This document shows, one piece after another, positions 19,636-29,311 of a stretch of 64,000 nucleotides of DNA. The position numbers were made by a program, and so were the translations under genes. The stretch covers positions 334,501 through 398,500 of the forward strand of contig NZ_CP022706.1 in the NCBI RefSeq assembly GCF_003491305.1, written 5' to 3'. The notes under the pieces were generated by a model that was not told where the DNA came from, did not search any database, and saw nothing but the letters and a program-made list of their open reading frames with translations. The stretch is from Methanobacterium sp. BAmetb5 (GTDB lineage Archaea > Methanobacteriota > Methanobacteria > Methanobacteriales > Methanobacteriaceae). Every line of letters starts with the position of its first letter. The stretch's first letter is position 1.

Positions 19636-20307
19636 ATGGAAGAAACATTAGAATCAAATAACAATGTTTGTGCTGGTTGTGGAGCTGAAAACCCTGAAAT
19701 TGCCAAATTCTGTGTTGAATGTGGTCAGAAAATTGAACCAGAAGTTATAACCGAAAAAACCTGTTTCAACTGCGGTAGTAAGAATAATGCAACAGCCAAA
19801 TTCTGTGGGAACTGTGGAAATGACCTTTCAGTAGAAAAAATACAGGAAACTGTTTCTTTTGAAAATCCAATCCGCTCCCGATCAGTTTCAGATAAGAAAG
19901 GTTTAGCCCATAAATTATTATCTGATGTGAAAAATGAGGCTAAAAAAGCCAAAAAAGATATTGAAAACGCCATTGAAGATTATACTCTTGATATACCTGT
20001 GGAAATGAGGGAAACTGCCGATAGCATAATTGTAAATATGGAACTACCTCAAGTTAAAAGAGAAGATATCAACATGGATATCACCCCTTTAAACTTTAAC
20101 ATCAAAGCGCAATTCGACCATGAAGTGGAAGTAAAACAGGGAACTCAGATTAATCGTGTTGAAGTTAGAAGAGGTCATTTAAATAAAAACATTAAATTAC
20201 CTAAAGAGATAATCCCCGAAAGAACCGTAGCTGATTTTGATAACCATATGTTAACACTCAAATTTATCAAAAAAACTGCTGAAAGTACACATAGCATCAA
20301 ATTATGA
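19636..20307 (+). CDS. Double zinc-ribbon protein fused to an Hsp20/alpha-crystallin domain
   Basis: 223 residues. Two CxxC-CxxC zinc ribbons fill the first 75 residues (CAGCGAENPEIAKFCVECG and a second with CFNCG and CGNCG). A basic linker follows (KNEAKKAKKDIENAIEDY). From about residue 118 there is an alpha-crystallin domain with the pattern MELPQVKREDINMDI, RRGHLNKNIKLPKEI and a final beta strand. The match to the stand-alone Hsp20 at 31231-31674 is clear in layout. Hsp20 proteins are ATP-independent holdases; the ribbons probably add a partner- or nucleic-acid-binding part. GGAGGATT lies just before the ATG, and the gene stands alone. Confidence 0.85.
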   Translation: MEETLESNNNVCAGCGAENPEIAKFCVECGQKIEPEVITEKTCFNCGSKNNATAKFCGNCGNDLSVEKIQETVSFENPIRSRSVSDKKGLAHKLLSDVKNEAKKAKKDIENAIEDYTLDIPVEMRETADSIIVNMELPQVKREDINMDITPLNFNIKAQFDHEVEVKQGTQINRVEVRRGHLNKNIKLPKEIIPERTVADFDNHMLTLKFIKKTAESTHSIKL

Positions 20308-20474
20308 TTTTTTTTATCTTTTTATCACTAAAATAGATTTAAATATTGATAACTCATTGACTAATGAGATAATATATTTAGAAGGAGCAAGCGTAGTAAA
20401 ACTTTATAATACTTGCATTCTTGCAGTATTATTAACATATCACGCATTAGATTTGTATTAAGGGGGTGTTTATA

Positions 20475-22352
20475 TTGAAAAATCTTCCAACATTACAAGA
20501 ATTGTTCAATCATAATATTTTTAAAGTTCCAGATTATCAAAGAGGATATTCATGGGAAAACAGGCATCGTGAGGACTTATTAGAAGATTTAGACCTTATT
20601 AGGGATAAAAAAAATCATTATACTGGCACAATAGTGATCAAAGAAAAAGGCAAAAGAGAAGGCTTGGCAAAAACTTTCACAATATATGATGTTGTAGATG
20701 GCCAACAACGATTTACTTCCTTAATAATACTTTTAAATTCAATCGCCAACGAGATGGAAGATTTAAAATATGAAACCTCCCTTGAAATTGCAGACATTAT
20801 AAAACAGACCTACATTAAAGAAAAAAGCAGAGATGGGCCTTCAATTTACAAATTAGAGCTTGATGATGACAACAACTCATATTTTCGAGACGCAATTATC
20901 GAAAATAAGAAAGGGGTTGAAAAAACTATTGAATCACACAAACGTTTAGCAAATGCAAAAAAACAATTTACATCTTATTTAGTTTCTAAAAGATTTGGAA
21001 ATTTCCCACCATTAACTGAAGAAGAATATTTTCAGCTTTTAAATCGTTTATTGGATAAAATATCCCAATCGCTTGTTTTTACATTATATGAAGTAGAAGA
21101 TGACGCAGAAGTGGGCGTTATCTTTGAAGTGATGAATGATAGGGGCAAACCACTATCCGAATTAGAAAAAGTAAAAAATTACTTGATCTATTTAACTGGC
21201 CGCATTTCTGAAGGACTTGATGCCGATGATCTAGTAAAAAGAATAAACGAAAGCTGGAAAGTTATCTTAGAGAATCTGTCTCTAGCAGGGATGTCTAAAA
21301 ATTCAGATGAGAACCGTTTTCTTCGACTAAATTATATAATCAACTACTATTCAAAAATGAGGACTATAGTCAAAGATGGGAAAAAAATTAGCATAAACAG
21401 CCAATTAGCGGACATCCATAAACAACTAAAAGACTATTTCAAAAAATACGAACGAAATGAAGAGTATGATAAATGTTACAGTGAAATGGAAGAATATATT
21501 GACTCCCTAAAAAGCATGTCAGCAAGGTTAAGAGACATATTAAACCCAGATGTACCTCAAGCTTTTCCAAACATAGAGGATGAAAAAATTAAGAGAAATT
21601 TATTAGTAACATTTTCTCAAATAGGACGTTTAGAGGTTCAATCTAACATTTTAGTACTGGCAGTTAGCCTTTATGAAAAATTCATTGATCAACCCCAAAG
21701 ATTGTTAAAATTAATGCAATTAAGTGAAATTTTAGCATTTAGAATATACTACTTGTGGGGATATATGGCTTCAAAACTTCAGACTAGATTATATAAACTT
21801 TCTTGTGATATCTACCAAGGTAAAAAAAATTATTCTCAGATATATTCTGAAATAAATAATATTTTAGAACATGAAGCTCCGGAGTTCGAAATTGAATCTA
21901 AATTAACCAGTAATGACGATTTTTATGAATGGAAAGGACTTAGGTACTTCCTTTATGAGTATGAAAGATTTAAATGCCGTAAAGAAATCAATGAAGAACC
22001 AGAATTAACGTGGGATCATCTTAAGAATAAAATGAAAAAGGAAACAATTGAACATATTTTGCCCCAAACTATTGTCGGCTCAAGTGGAGAAATTAAATAC
22101 TGGACAGAACGATTCACCACTTCGGAACATATTAAAAATGTTAGGAGACTTGGAAACCTCACTCTATCAACAACTCACATAGGAGCATCAAATAAAGGAT
22201 TTGATAATAAAAAGGAATATTATAAAACATCTAAATGGTTCATAGAGCGTGATTTGATTAAATATAGGGAATGGAAGATAGATGAGATTGATCACAGAGA
22301 AAAAGAATTAATTGCTTTTGCTATGAATAGATGGTCAACCCATAATATTTAA
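20475..22352 (+). CDS. DUF262/DUF1524 (GmrSD-type) protein
   Basis: About 625 residues. The N-terminal DUF262 (ParB-like) domain shows VPDYQRGYSWE near residue 20 and VVDGQQRFTSL near 75. The C-terminal DUF1524 HNH-like domain shows IEHILPQTI near 535, then RRLGNLTLS. This architecture is that of GmrSD-type IV modification-dependent restriction enzymes, which use nucleotide hydrolysis and an HNH nuclease to cut modified phage DNA. A TTG at 20475 is preferred: AGGGGG at 20461-20466 is correctly spaced for it, while the in-frame GTG at 20466 would overlap the ribosome site. It closes the defence island. Confidence 0.85.
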   Translation: MKNLPTLQELFNHNIFKVPDYQRGYSWENRHREDLLEDLDLIRDKKNHYTGTIVIKEKGKREGLAKTFTIYDVVDGQQRFTSLIILLNSIANEMEDLKYETSLEIADIIKQTYIKEKSRDGPSIYKLELDDDNNSYFRDAIIENKKGVEKTIESHKRLANAKKQFTSYLVSKRFGNFPPLTEEEYFQLLNRLLDKISQSLVFTLYEVEDDAEVGVIFEVMNDRGKPLSELEKVKNYLIYLTGRISEGLDADDLVKRINESWKVILENLSLAGMSKNSDENRFLRLNYIINYYSKMRTIVKDGKKISINSQLADIHKQLKDYFKKYERNEEYDKCYSEMEEYIDSLKSMSARLRDILNPDVPQAFPNIEDEKIKRNLLVTFSQIGRLEVQSNILVLAVSLYEKFIDQPQRLLKLMQLSEILAFRIYYLWGYMASKLQTRLYKLSCDIYQGKKNYSQIYSEINNILEHEAPEFEIESKLTSNDDFYEWKGLRYFLYEYERFKCRKEINEEPELTWDHLKNKMKKETIEHILPQTIVGSSGEIKYWTERFTTSEHIKNVRRLGNLTLSTTHIGASNKGFDNKKEYYKTSKWFIERDLIKYREWKIDEIDHREKELIAFAMNRWSTHNI

Positions 22353-22447
22353 ATAATCATTCCATTTTCTACCATCTCTATCTTCATATTTTCATTTAAT
22401 TAAAACCATCAGGACACGCAAATGTTTAACAGATTAATATCAATCGC

Positions 22448-22776
22448 ACCGATAAAGGATCAAAAACCCCATGGGAACCTGCTGGGGTTTCTCCACATTA
22501 GGCTCACTGGAATCATCTTTACGACCATATGAAAGCTGGAATTTCTCAGAAAACAATGTTAAAAACATCCTCAGCTAAAGTTACCCCGAAGGTTTCGACC
22601 GGACATTCACTGGAGGAGGGGACTGATTAGCAGTATTAGCATATTTAGCCCTTTATTCTGGTCCAGTTTTAGCCGTAGATGACCCCTATAACACCACCAG
22701 TGATTACTCACCATCAGGACTCACCCCAGTTAAACATGTTCAGGATAACGTTATCATACCTCCCCGGGTAATTCCT
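22448..22776 (+). pseudogene. Partial decayed copy of the C1 protease gene
   Basis: This stretch is nearly identical to about 24922-25248 of the intact protease gene: it begins at ACCGATAAAGGATCAAAAA and ends at CCTCCCCGGGTA. It contains the active-site region GGAACCTGCTGGGG but has a base insertion before it and in-frame stops (AGCTAAAGTTACC and GGGGACTGATTAGC), so it cannot encode protein. It is a fragment of roughly 330 bases with no signal peptide or C-terminus. It lies 2.1 kb upstream of the intact gene, with gdhA between. Confidence 0.9.
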
Positions 22777-22789
22777 AAGTAATTCAACT

Positions 22790-22834
22790 ATGGAATTAGA
22801 GCCTTGTTGTGTAGAGCTTACATTTGCACGTTGA
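22790..22834 (+). repeat. Dispersed coding remnant, copy A
   Basis: The sequence reads MELEPCCVELTFAR followed by a stop. It matches copies at 24424-24486 and 29039-29101, all ending in VEL-x-x-AR-stop. It is the shortest of the three. The rest of 22353-22911 contains the protease pseudogene and nothing else that I recognise. Confidence 0.65.
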
Positions 22835-22911
22835 TAAAACAGTGAATCAATGGCTGCAAACTCTTATATGCGAATTTTTAAGTATTTTACTCCTAACCGA
22901 ATATATAGTTC

Positions 22912-24246
<1,335 letters not shown>

Positions 24247-24590
24247 ATCCTCATCTCCTAATTTTTAGATGGTCTTCATCCTCATTAAAATTGTACTCGG
24301 ATAGCTCTTCAAAAACAGCGTATTTAGGAAATTACCCCCATGTTTATCCTGAAATTTTTTAATGGCAACTATAAAACATTTTAATTTGATCCTATCACGT
24401 TCTAATCCTTTTTTAAATTGAATTTACTAGGGAAAGTAGCCCTGTAATTAGAACCTAGTTGGGTAGAGCTTAACTTTGCTCGTTAATTCAATATATGATT
24501 TTTTTCATTAAAAAATTTTATATAGTGATAAACGCTTAATATTGTTATCACTAACTTATATTAATATACAAGCCAAATTTGGAGAAATGA
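24247..24590. promoter_or_regulatory. Promoter region of the secreted protease with a strong inverted repeat
   Basis: A TATA box, TTTTATATA, lies at 24516-24524. It overlaps a perfect inverted repeat of nine bases: TAGTGATAA at 24523-24531 and TTATCACTA at 24545-24553, with a 13-base spacer. This position, over the TATA box and likely start site, fits a repressor operator. A weak purine-rich site (GGAGAAATG) precedes the ATG at 24591. Upstream in the same gap is remnant copy B. Confidence 0.6.
24424..24486 (+). repeat. Dispersed coding remnant, copy B
   Basis: The frame reads LLGKVAL, a stop, then LEPSWVELNFAR and a stop. It aligns without gaps to copy C (LLGRAALELEPLCVELSLAR, stop) and to copy A. 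Similarity continues a few bases beyond the stop (CGTTAATT, then AATATAT). The internal stop shows that this copy is dead. The parent gene is not recognised; a transposase tail is one possibility. Confidence 0.65.
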
Positions 24591-26549
24591 ATGTTTAACA
24601 AAATAAAAATAGTATCCTTGGTTTTTTTACTTGTTTTTGCATCATCTGGATTTTCTTTTGGTCAAGATAATAATCTAACTCATTCTAACACTTCTTTTGA
24701 ATATAATTTTACTAATAACAGTTCTATCTCTACTAATAACAGTTCTAATTATACATCCACAGGTATCAACGCCCTTGAAGATTCATCACTAGGTGCAGAT
24801 GACAATAATGATTTTTCCAATCCCATTAAATTCGAATATTTAAAAGGTGTATTGATTTTTTCCCCTGAGGAGTTGGAGAACCTCCCCTCCTACTATGACC
24901 TCCGTCTTCTGGGCAGGCTGACCCCGATAAAGGATCAAAACCCCCTGGGAACCTGCTGGGTTTTCTCCACATTAGGATCACTGGAATCATCTTTACTACC
25001 ATATGAAAGCTGGAATTTCTCAGAAAACAATGTTAAAAACATCCTGAGCTACAGTTACCCCGAAGGTTTCGACCGGACATTCACTGGAGGAGGGGACTGG
25101 TTAGCCGTATTAGCATATTTAGCCCGTTATTCTGGTCCAGTTTTAGCCGTAGGTGACCCATATAACACCACCAGTGATTACTCACCATCCGGACTCACCC
25201 CAGTTAAACATGTTCAGGGTAACGTTATCATACCTCCCCGGGTAAATTCCTCAGATAATGCGCAGTATAAACTGGCCATTATGAAGTATGGGGCTGTGGT
25301 AACTCAAATGGCCGTTTACAGTGACTTTTATAATGATAGCTCAGCTGCTTATTATTGTGATGAACCTGCAGCACCCATAAACCATGACATCTGTCTGGTG
25401 GGCTGGGATGATAATTATGACCGGAACAATTTCCTAACTCCACCCCCTGGTGATGGGGCTTTCATAGTAAGAAATAGCTGGGGAACTGGTTGGGGAGATG
25501 GTGGGTACTTCTATATGTCCTATTATGACACCAGACTGGCAACTCAAGGAGGTTGTGCCTTTAGTAACATTGAAAATACCACCAACTACAACCAGGTTTA
25601 CCAGTATGACCCTTATGGTTTGGTTAACATGACTGGTTTTACCTGTCAAACAGCCTGGTTCTCCAATGTCTTCACTGCCAACACCACCAATCCATTGAAA
25701 GCCGCCAGTTTCTACTCACTAGCCCCCAATTCCACCTATAATGTTTCAATTTATTTAAACCCTGAAAATGGCGACCCCAAAAGTGGAGTTCTGGCTTACT
25801 GGAAAAACGGAGTGATAGATACTCCCGGGTATAAAACCATTCCCTTTGATAGTTACATACCCCTTAATTTAGGACAAATCTTTAGTGTTGTGGTAAAAAT
25901 CACGTCCCCTGGTATTCTTAGTCCCGTGGCATATGAATATCCCCTCGGTAATTATTCAAGCAGGGCCAATGCTAGTTTCGGGGAAGGATTCATAAGTAGT
26001 GATGGTGTAACCTGGCTGGATATGGCCGGATTTGTAACTAATGCCAGCGTATGTTTAAAGGCCTTCACTGTAAGTGCTGCTGGCCTGGTTTTATCACAAG
26101 AATCTGATAATGATAACCCAAAATTGGGTGATCCAATCAAGTTAACCATTAAACTATTTAATCAGGGCCCGGACACTGTTTCAGGTGTCACAGTTTATGA
26201 CAAGCTTCCCCCTGGACTTTCGTTTATTTCTTACTGGGCTAGTTTCGGAACTTATGACCCTGCCAGTGGATTGTGGAATATAGGTGGTCTCCCCTATAAC
26301 CAGACAGCTATCCTTATTATCAATGCCATTGCCAGTCAATTGGGTAGTTTCACTAATATGGTTACAGTTAACTCCTTAACCTACAATCCATTGACTAGTA
26401 CTGGAGTATTAAGTGTTCATATAACTCCAAACGATGGATTGGTTAATGCAGTTACCATTCCACTTCAAAATACGGGATTACCAATTGCACCAGTTATAAT
26501 TGGTTTCCTATTGATATTAGGAGGGATTTATCTACCGAAGAGAAGCTGA
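24591..26549 (+). CDS. Secreted papain-family (C1) cysteine protease with DUF11 domain and C-terminal anchor
   Basis: 652 residues. A signal peptide covers about 1-25 (core VSLVFLLVFASSGFSFG), followed by an Asn/Ser/Thr-rich linker to about residue 95. The protease domain carries the nucleophile in LGTCWVFSTLGSLE (Cys near 122), His in NHDICLVGWDD (near 264) and Asn in RNSWGTGWGDGGYF (near 295). Residues of about 500-600 form a DUF11-type beta domain (IKLFNQGPDTVSGVTVYDKL). The C-terminus has LQNTGLPI, a hydrophobic segment and basic KRS, so the protein is probably held at the cell surface. A similar tail occurs on the protein ending at 28984. A chagasin-type inhibitor of this protease class is encoded at 56751-57143. 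Confidence 0.92.
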   Translation: MFNKIKIVSLVFLLVFASSGFSFGQDNNLTHSNTSFEYNFTNNSSISTNNSSNYTSTGINALEDSSLGADDNNDFSNPIKFEYLKGVLIFSPEELENLPSYYDLRLLGRLTPIKDQNPLGTCWVFSTLGSLESSLLPYESWNFSENNVKNILSYSYPEGFDRTFTGGGDWLAVLAYLARYSGPVLAVGDPYNTTSDYSPSGLTPVKHVQGNVIIPPRVNSSDNAQYKLAIMKYGAVVTQMAVYSDFYNDSSAAYYCDEPAAPINHDICLVGWDDNYDRNNFLTPPPGDGAFIVRNSWGTGWGDGGYFYMSYYDTRLATQGGCAFSNIENTTNYNQVYQYDPYGLVNMTGFTCQTAWFSNVFTANTTNPLKAASFYSLAPNSTYNVSIYLNPENGDPKSGVLAYWKNGVIDTPGYKTIPFDSYIPLNLGQIFSVVVKITSPGILSPVAYEYPLGNYSSRANASFGEGFISSDGVTWLDMAGFVTNASVCLKAFTVSAAGLVLSQESDNDNPKLGDPIKLTIKLFNQGPDTVSGVTVYDKLPPGLSFISYWASFGTYDPASGLWNIGGLPYNQTAILIINAIASQLGSFTNMVTVNSLTYNPLTSTGVLSVHITPNDGLVNAVTIPLQNTGLPIAPVIIGFLLILGGIYLPKRS

Positions 26550-26631
26550 ATAACTCAATCAATATCAACACTACCATTTAATATTTAAAAAAACAATTAA
26601 TAACTAAGGAGGTTAAGGGAGGTATAAAAAA

Positions 26632-27117
26632 ATGGAAGGTTTTAAACTAAACGAAATCCCGAGACTGCTTATAGCGTTAATTATTGTTTTTATTGTCGGT
26701 GGTATTGGTAGTGCAGCAACCTATCCCCAAATTCCCCTCTGGTATGTGAATGTAATTAAACCAAGCTGGGCACCACCAAACTGGCTTTTTGGAGTGGTCT
26801 GGACTATTCTTTATATCCTGATAGGCACGTCCCTCTTCATGGTATGGAGGAAAGGCCTGGAAACTAAAGAAGCTAAAATCGCCATAGTGGTCTTTGCAGT
26901 TCAGCTGGGACTGAACCTGTTATGGTCCCTGGTATTCTTCGGACTCCATTCTATCCTGGGCGGCCTGGTAATCATAATACTGATGTGGCTAGCCATAATA
27001 GCTAACGTTATTGTATTCTACCGGATTTCCAAGTGGGCTGGTCTGATTCTTTTACCCTACCTTATATGGGTGACTATAGCTACCTACCTGAACTACTCTA
27101 TTTACATTTTAAATTAA
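26632..27117 (+). CDS. tspO: TspO/MBR family membrane protein
   Basis: 161 residues with five hydrophobic segments. Family motifs are visible: ATYPQIPLWYVNVIKPSWAP near 25-45, NWLFGVVWTILY near 47-58, and LNLLWSLVFF near 93-102. TspO proteins bind tetrapyrroles and related hydrophobic ligands in membranes; the physiological role in archaea is unsettled. GGAGG lies 12-17 bases before the ATG. A T-rich stretch at 27128-27150 probably terminates transcription. It is unrelated by function to its neighbours as far as can be seen. Confidence 0.92.
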   Translation: MEGFKLNEIPRLLIALIIVFIVGGIGSAATYPQIPLWYVNVIKPSWAPPNWLFGVVWTILYILIGTSLFMVWRKGLETKEAKIAIVVFAVQLGLNLLWSLVFFGLHSILGGLVIIILMWLAIIANVIVFYRISKWAGLILLPYLIWVTIATYLNYSIYILN

Positions 27118-27487
27118 GGACATTTCTTAATTAATTCTTTTTTTATTTTTTTCACCAGCTACTAATCTAGTTACTATTTTAATAGATGCAATAGTTCTGC
27201 CTTGAAATCATAGGATGATTTATCTTCCAAAGAAAAAGCTAAATAACCCATTTGTATTCCCTTATTACTTTTTTTACAAGACCCAATATCCATCCTTAAA
27301 ACCACTTAAAAAAACACGACACCCTCTTTTTTTTAAAATATACATTTTAACTAGATTGGTCTGAAGGAAGTTTATTTCCGTTTACTACGTATATATCTTA
27401 GTTTGTAGAATAATGACATGTATCACTATTATTGATACAATAAAGAAAATTATGAAAGGGAATACAGCATAAAGGAGGTGAAAATAC
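27118..27487. promoter_or_regulatory. Terminator and promoter region with a 7-7-7 inverted repeat
   Basis: After the T-rich terminator of tspO, the stretch at 27207-27247 faintly resembles the last codons of the protease gene (IYLPKKK against IYLPKRS) and may be another remnant. A perfect inverted repeat, TGTATCA at 27419-27425 and TGATACA at 27433-27439 with seven bases between, lies about 50 bases before the next gene. A TATA-like TACGTATATATC is at 27387-27398. AAAGGAGGTG precedes the TTG start at 27488. Confidence 0.5.
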
Positions 27488-28984
27488 TTGGAAAAAACGA
27501 AAATATCCCTAAAATTATTACTGGTTATCGCTGGGCTTATGTTAGTACTATCTATTTCCCCGGTAATGGCTGATGATAGTCTGGCAAGTTCCGAGTCCCC
27601 TAAATATCAGGGTGACAACCAGAACACCGGACAATCTACCTATACTGGCCCACAGACCAATCAAACCCAATGGAATTACACCTTAAACTCCAGTGAAACG
27701 ATCAGTATAACTCCAGCTGTTGGCCCCGATGGAACCATTTACCTTCCAGTACATATGAGATACAAGGATGATCTAAGAGCCATAAACCCCGACGGCAGTT
27801 TAAAATGGAACTACACTATTCCCTACAGATCATTCAACCGCATTTCTGGAACACCAGCCGTAAGCCAGGATGGAACCATATATGTCCCTGGTTATTATAT
27901 CAGTGATGATCCTCAATATTTCGGTTTCATACTGGCGTTAAATCCCAATGGAACCTTCAAATGGATCTACACCAACGGAGGTATAGATGGATGCACTTCT
28001 CCCGCAATAGGAAGCGATGGGACCATATACACTGCCGGATATTATCAGGGACTTAAGGGTAGTGTTACCGGGATGTATGGTGTATTCTATGCAATTAATC
28101 CTAACGGTACCCTAAAATGGAGATATGACATCCCCGACCAGGGTAACAGTTATTCCTATGGGGCTCCTGCAATTGGTCCTGATGGAACCATCTACTTTAC
28201 CGCAGAAGTAGCATACTACACAATTACTAGTAGGTTATATGCATTTGATCCCAATGGTACTCTAAAATGGCAAAAAATCATTAACCCTAACCCATCTTAT
28301 TACACTAATCTCCGTATATCACCAGTGGTAGCAAATGATGGAACTATCTTCATCACCCCTCAGTACTATAACTACGTGGACCATACCACTGTCGGCTATG
28401 CCTTCAATCCTGATGGAAGCGAAAAATGGACCAGCAACTATCTACACACCCTGATAAGAGGATTAGCCCTTGCCAGTGATGGAACCCTATATCTAACTGG
28501 ATGGTACGAAAAAGAAAACAGTAGAACTGGAATACTTTACGCAATAGGGCAGGATGGTACACAGAAATGGAATTATACCACTGACTATCCTTTGAACTTC
28601 AACCCGGTTATTGGCAACGACGGAACCATCTACTTTGGTGAAGATACAGTGCCCGACACATTATACGCTTTAAACCGTGATGGAACCCTCAAATGGTCTT
28701 TACCAGTGCAAACCACGACTGCCCCTGTAATCGGAGCCAGTGGAGCACTGTATGTGGGTATTGTTACTGATGGCCTCTTAGGACAGGTTTACAGTCTTCT
28801 GGCCATTAGGAGTCCATACTCTCCCCAGGATGATCCCACCAGCAACAACAGCAATGACCCCGCAAACACCGTAAATGCCGCCAGTAAAACCATAAAAATG
28901 CAAGAAACTGGACTACCTATTAATTTAATGGTTCTGGCCGTGTTAATGGTTTTGGGTGGTTTAATCCAAACAAAAAGGAACTAA
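27488..28984 (+). CDS. Secreted PQQ-type beta-propeller repeat protein with C-terminal anchor
   Basis: 498 residues from a TTG start supported by a strong AAAGGAGGTG site. A signal peptide (LLLVIAGLMLVLSISPVMA) spans about 10-28. At least seven repeats of about 50 residues follow, each with a DGTIY strand and a LKW-Y or KWNYT strand (for example INPNGTLKWRYDIP and APAIGPDGTIYF), typical of WxxN/PQQ-like propellers. No dehydrogenase catalytic domain is present, so binding or structural scaffolding is more likely than an enzyme. The C-terminus has MQETGLPI, a hydrophobic segment and KRN, like the protease at 24591-26549. Confidence 0.88.
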   Translation: MEKTKISLKLLLVIAGLMLVLSISPVMADDSLASSESPKYQGDNQNTGQSTYTGPQTNQTQWNYTLNSSETISITPAVGPDGTIYLPVHMRYKDDLRAINPDGSLKWNYTIPYRSFNRISGTPAVSQDGTIYVPGYYISDDPQYFGFILALNPNGTFKWIYTNGGIDGCTSPAIGSDGTIYTAGYYQGLKGSVTGMYGVFYAINPNGTLKWRYDIPDQGNSYSYGAPAIGPDGTIYFTAEVAYYTITSRLYAFDPNGTLKWQKIINPNPSYYTNLRISPVVANDGTIFITPQYYNYVDHTTVGYAFNPDGSEKWTSNYLHTLIRGLALASDGTLYLTGWYEKENSRTGILYAIGQDGTQKWNYTTDYPLNFNPVIGNDGTIYFGEDTVPDTLYALNRDGTLKWSLPVQTTTAPVIGASGALYVGIVTDGLLGQVYSLLAIRSPYSPQDDPTSNNSNDPANTVNAASKTIKMQETGLPINLMVLAVLMVLGGLIQTKRN

Positions 28985-29038
28985 ATCCATCCTTTTTTTA
29001 TTTTTTTTCGAACTTAATCGGAAGCATTTGATATGAAT

Positions 29039-29101
29039 TTACTGGGAAGAGCTGCCCTGGAACTTGAACCATTATGTGTGGAACTTAGCCTGGCACGTTA
29101 A
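29039..29101 (+). repeat. Dispersed coding remnant, copy C
   Basis: The frame reads LLGRAALELEPLCVELSLAR then a stop at 29099-29101, and upstream codons give EAFDMN. It is the best preserved of three copies (others at 22790 and 24424). The rest of the gap 28985-29311 has a T-rich terminator at 28991-29008 and TATA-like AAATATTATATAAC at about 29133-29146. No intact gene for this sequence is present in the window. Confidence 0.65.
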
Positions 29102-29311
29102 TTGAAATATATCTCTCTTTTGAATTAAATAGCAAATATTATATAACTCGGGGTAATATGCTACATTTATAACCCACTTACTCTGGTTAAAGAATGAAAA
29201 TAACTGTAAACATTCTCAAAACAGGGAAATATGTTAATTATCTCTTGAAATGATAATAATGTTTTGTAATGATTGTCGGTATGGATTTTAGTTAATAATG
29301 GAGAATTTTAA

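Noticed and set aside
27207..27247. Second remnant of the protease C-terminus
   Set aside because: Only about ten codons resemble the protease end and no flanking similarity supports it, so it is mentioned only in the gap description.
27488..28984. PQQ-dependent dehydrogenase
   Set aside because: Only propeller repeats are present; the catalytic residues and cofactor-binding Trp-docking pattern of dehydrogenases are not visible.
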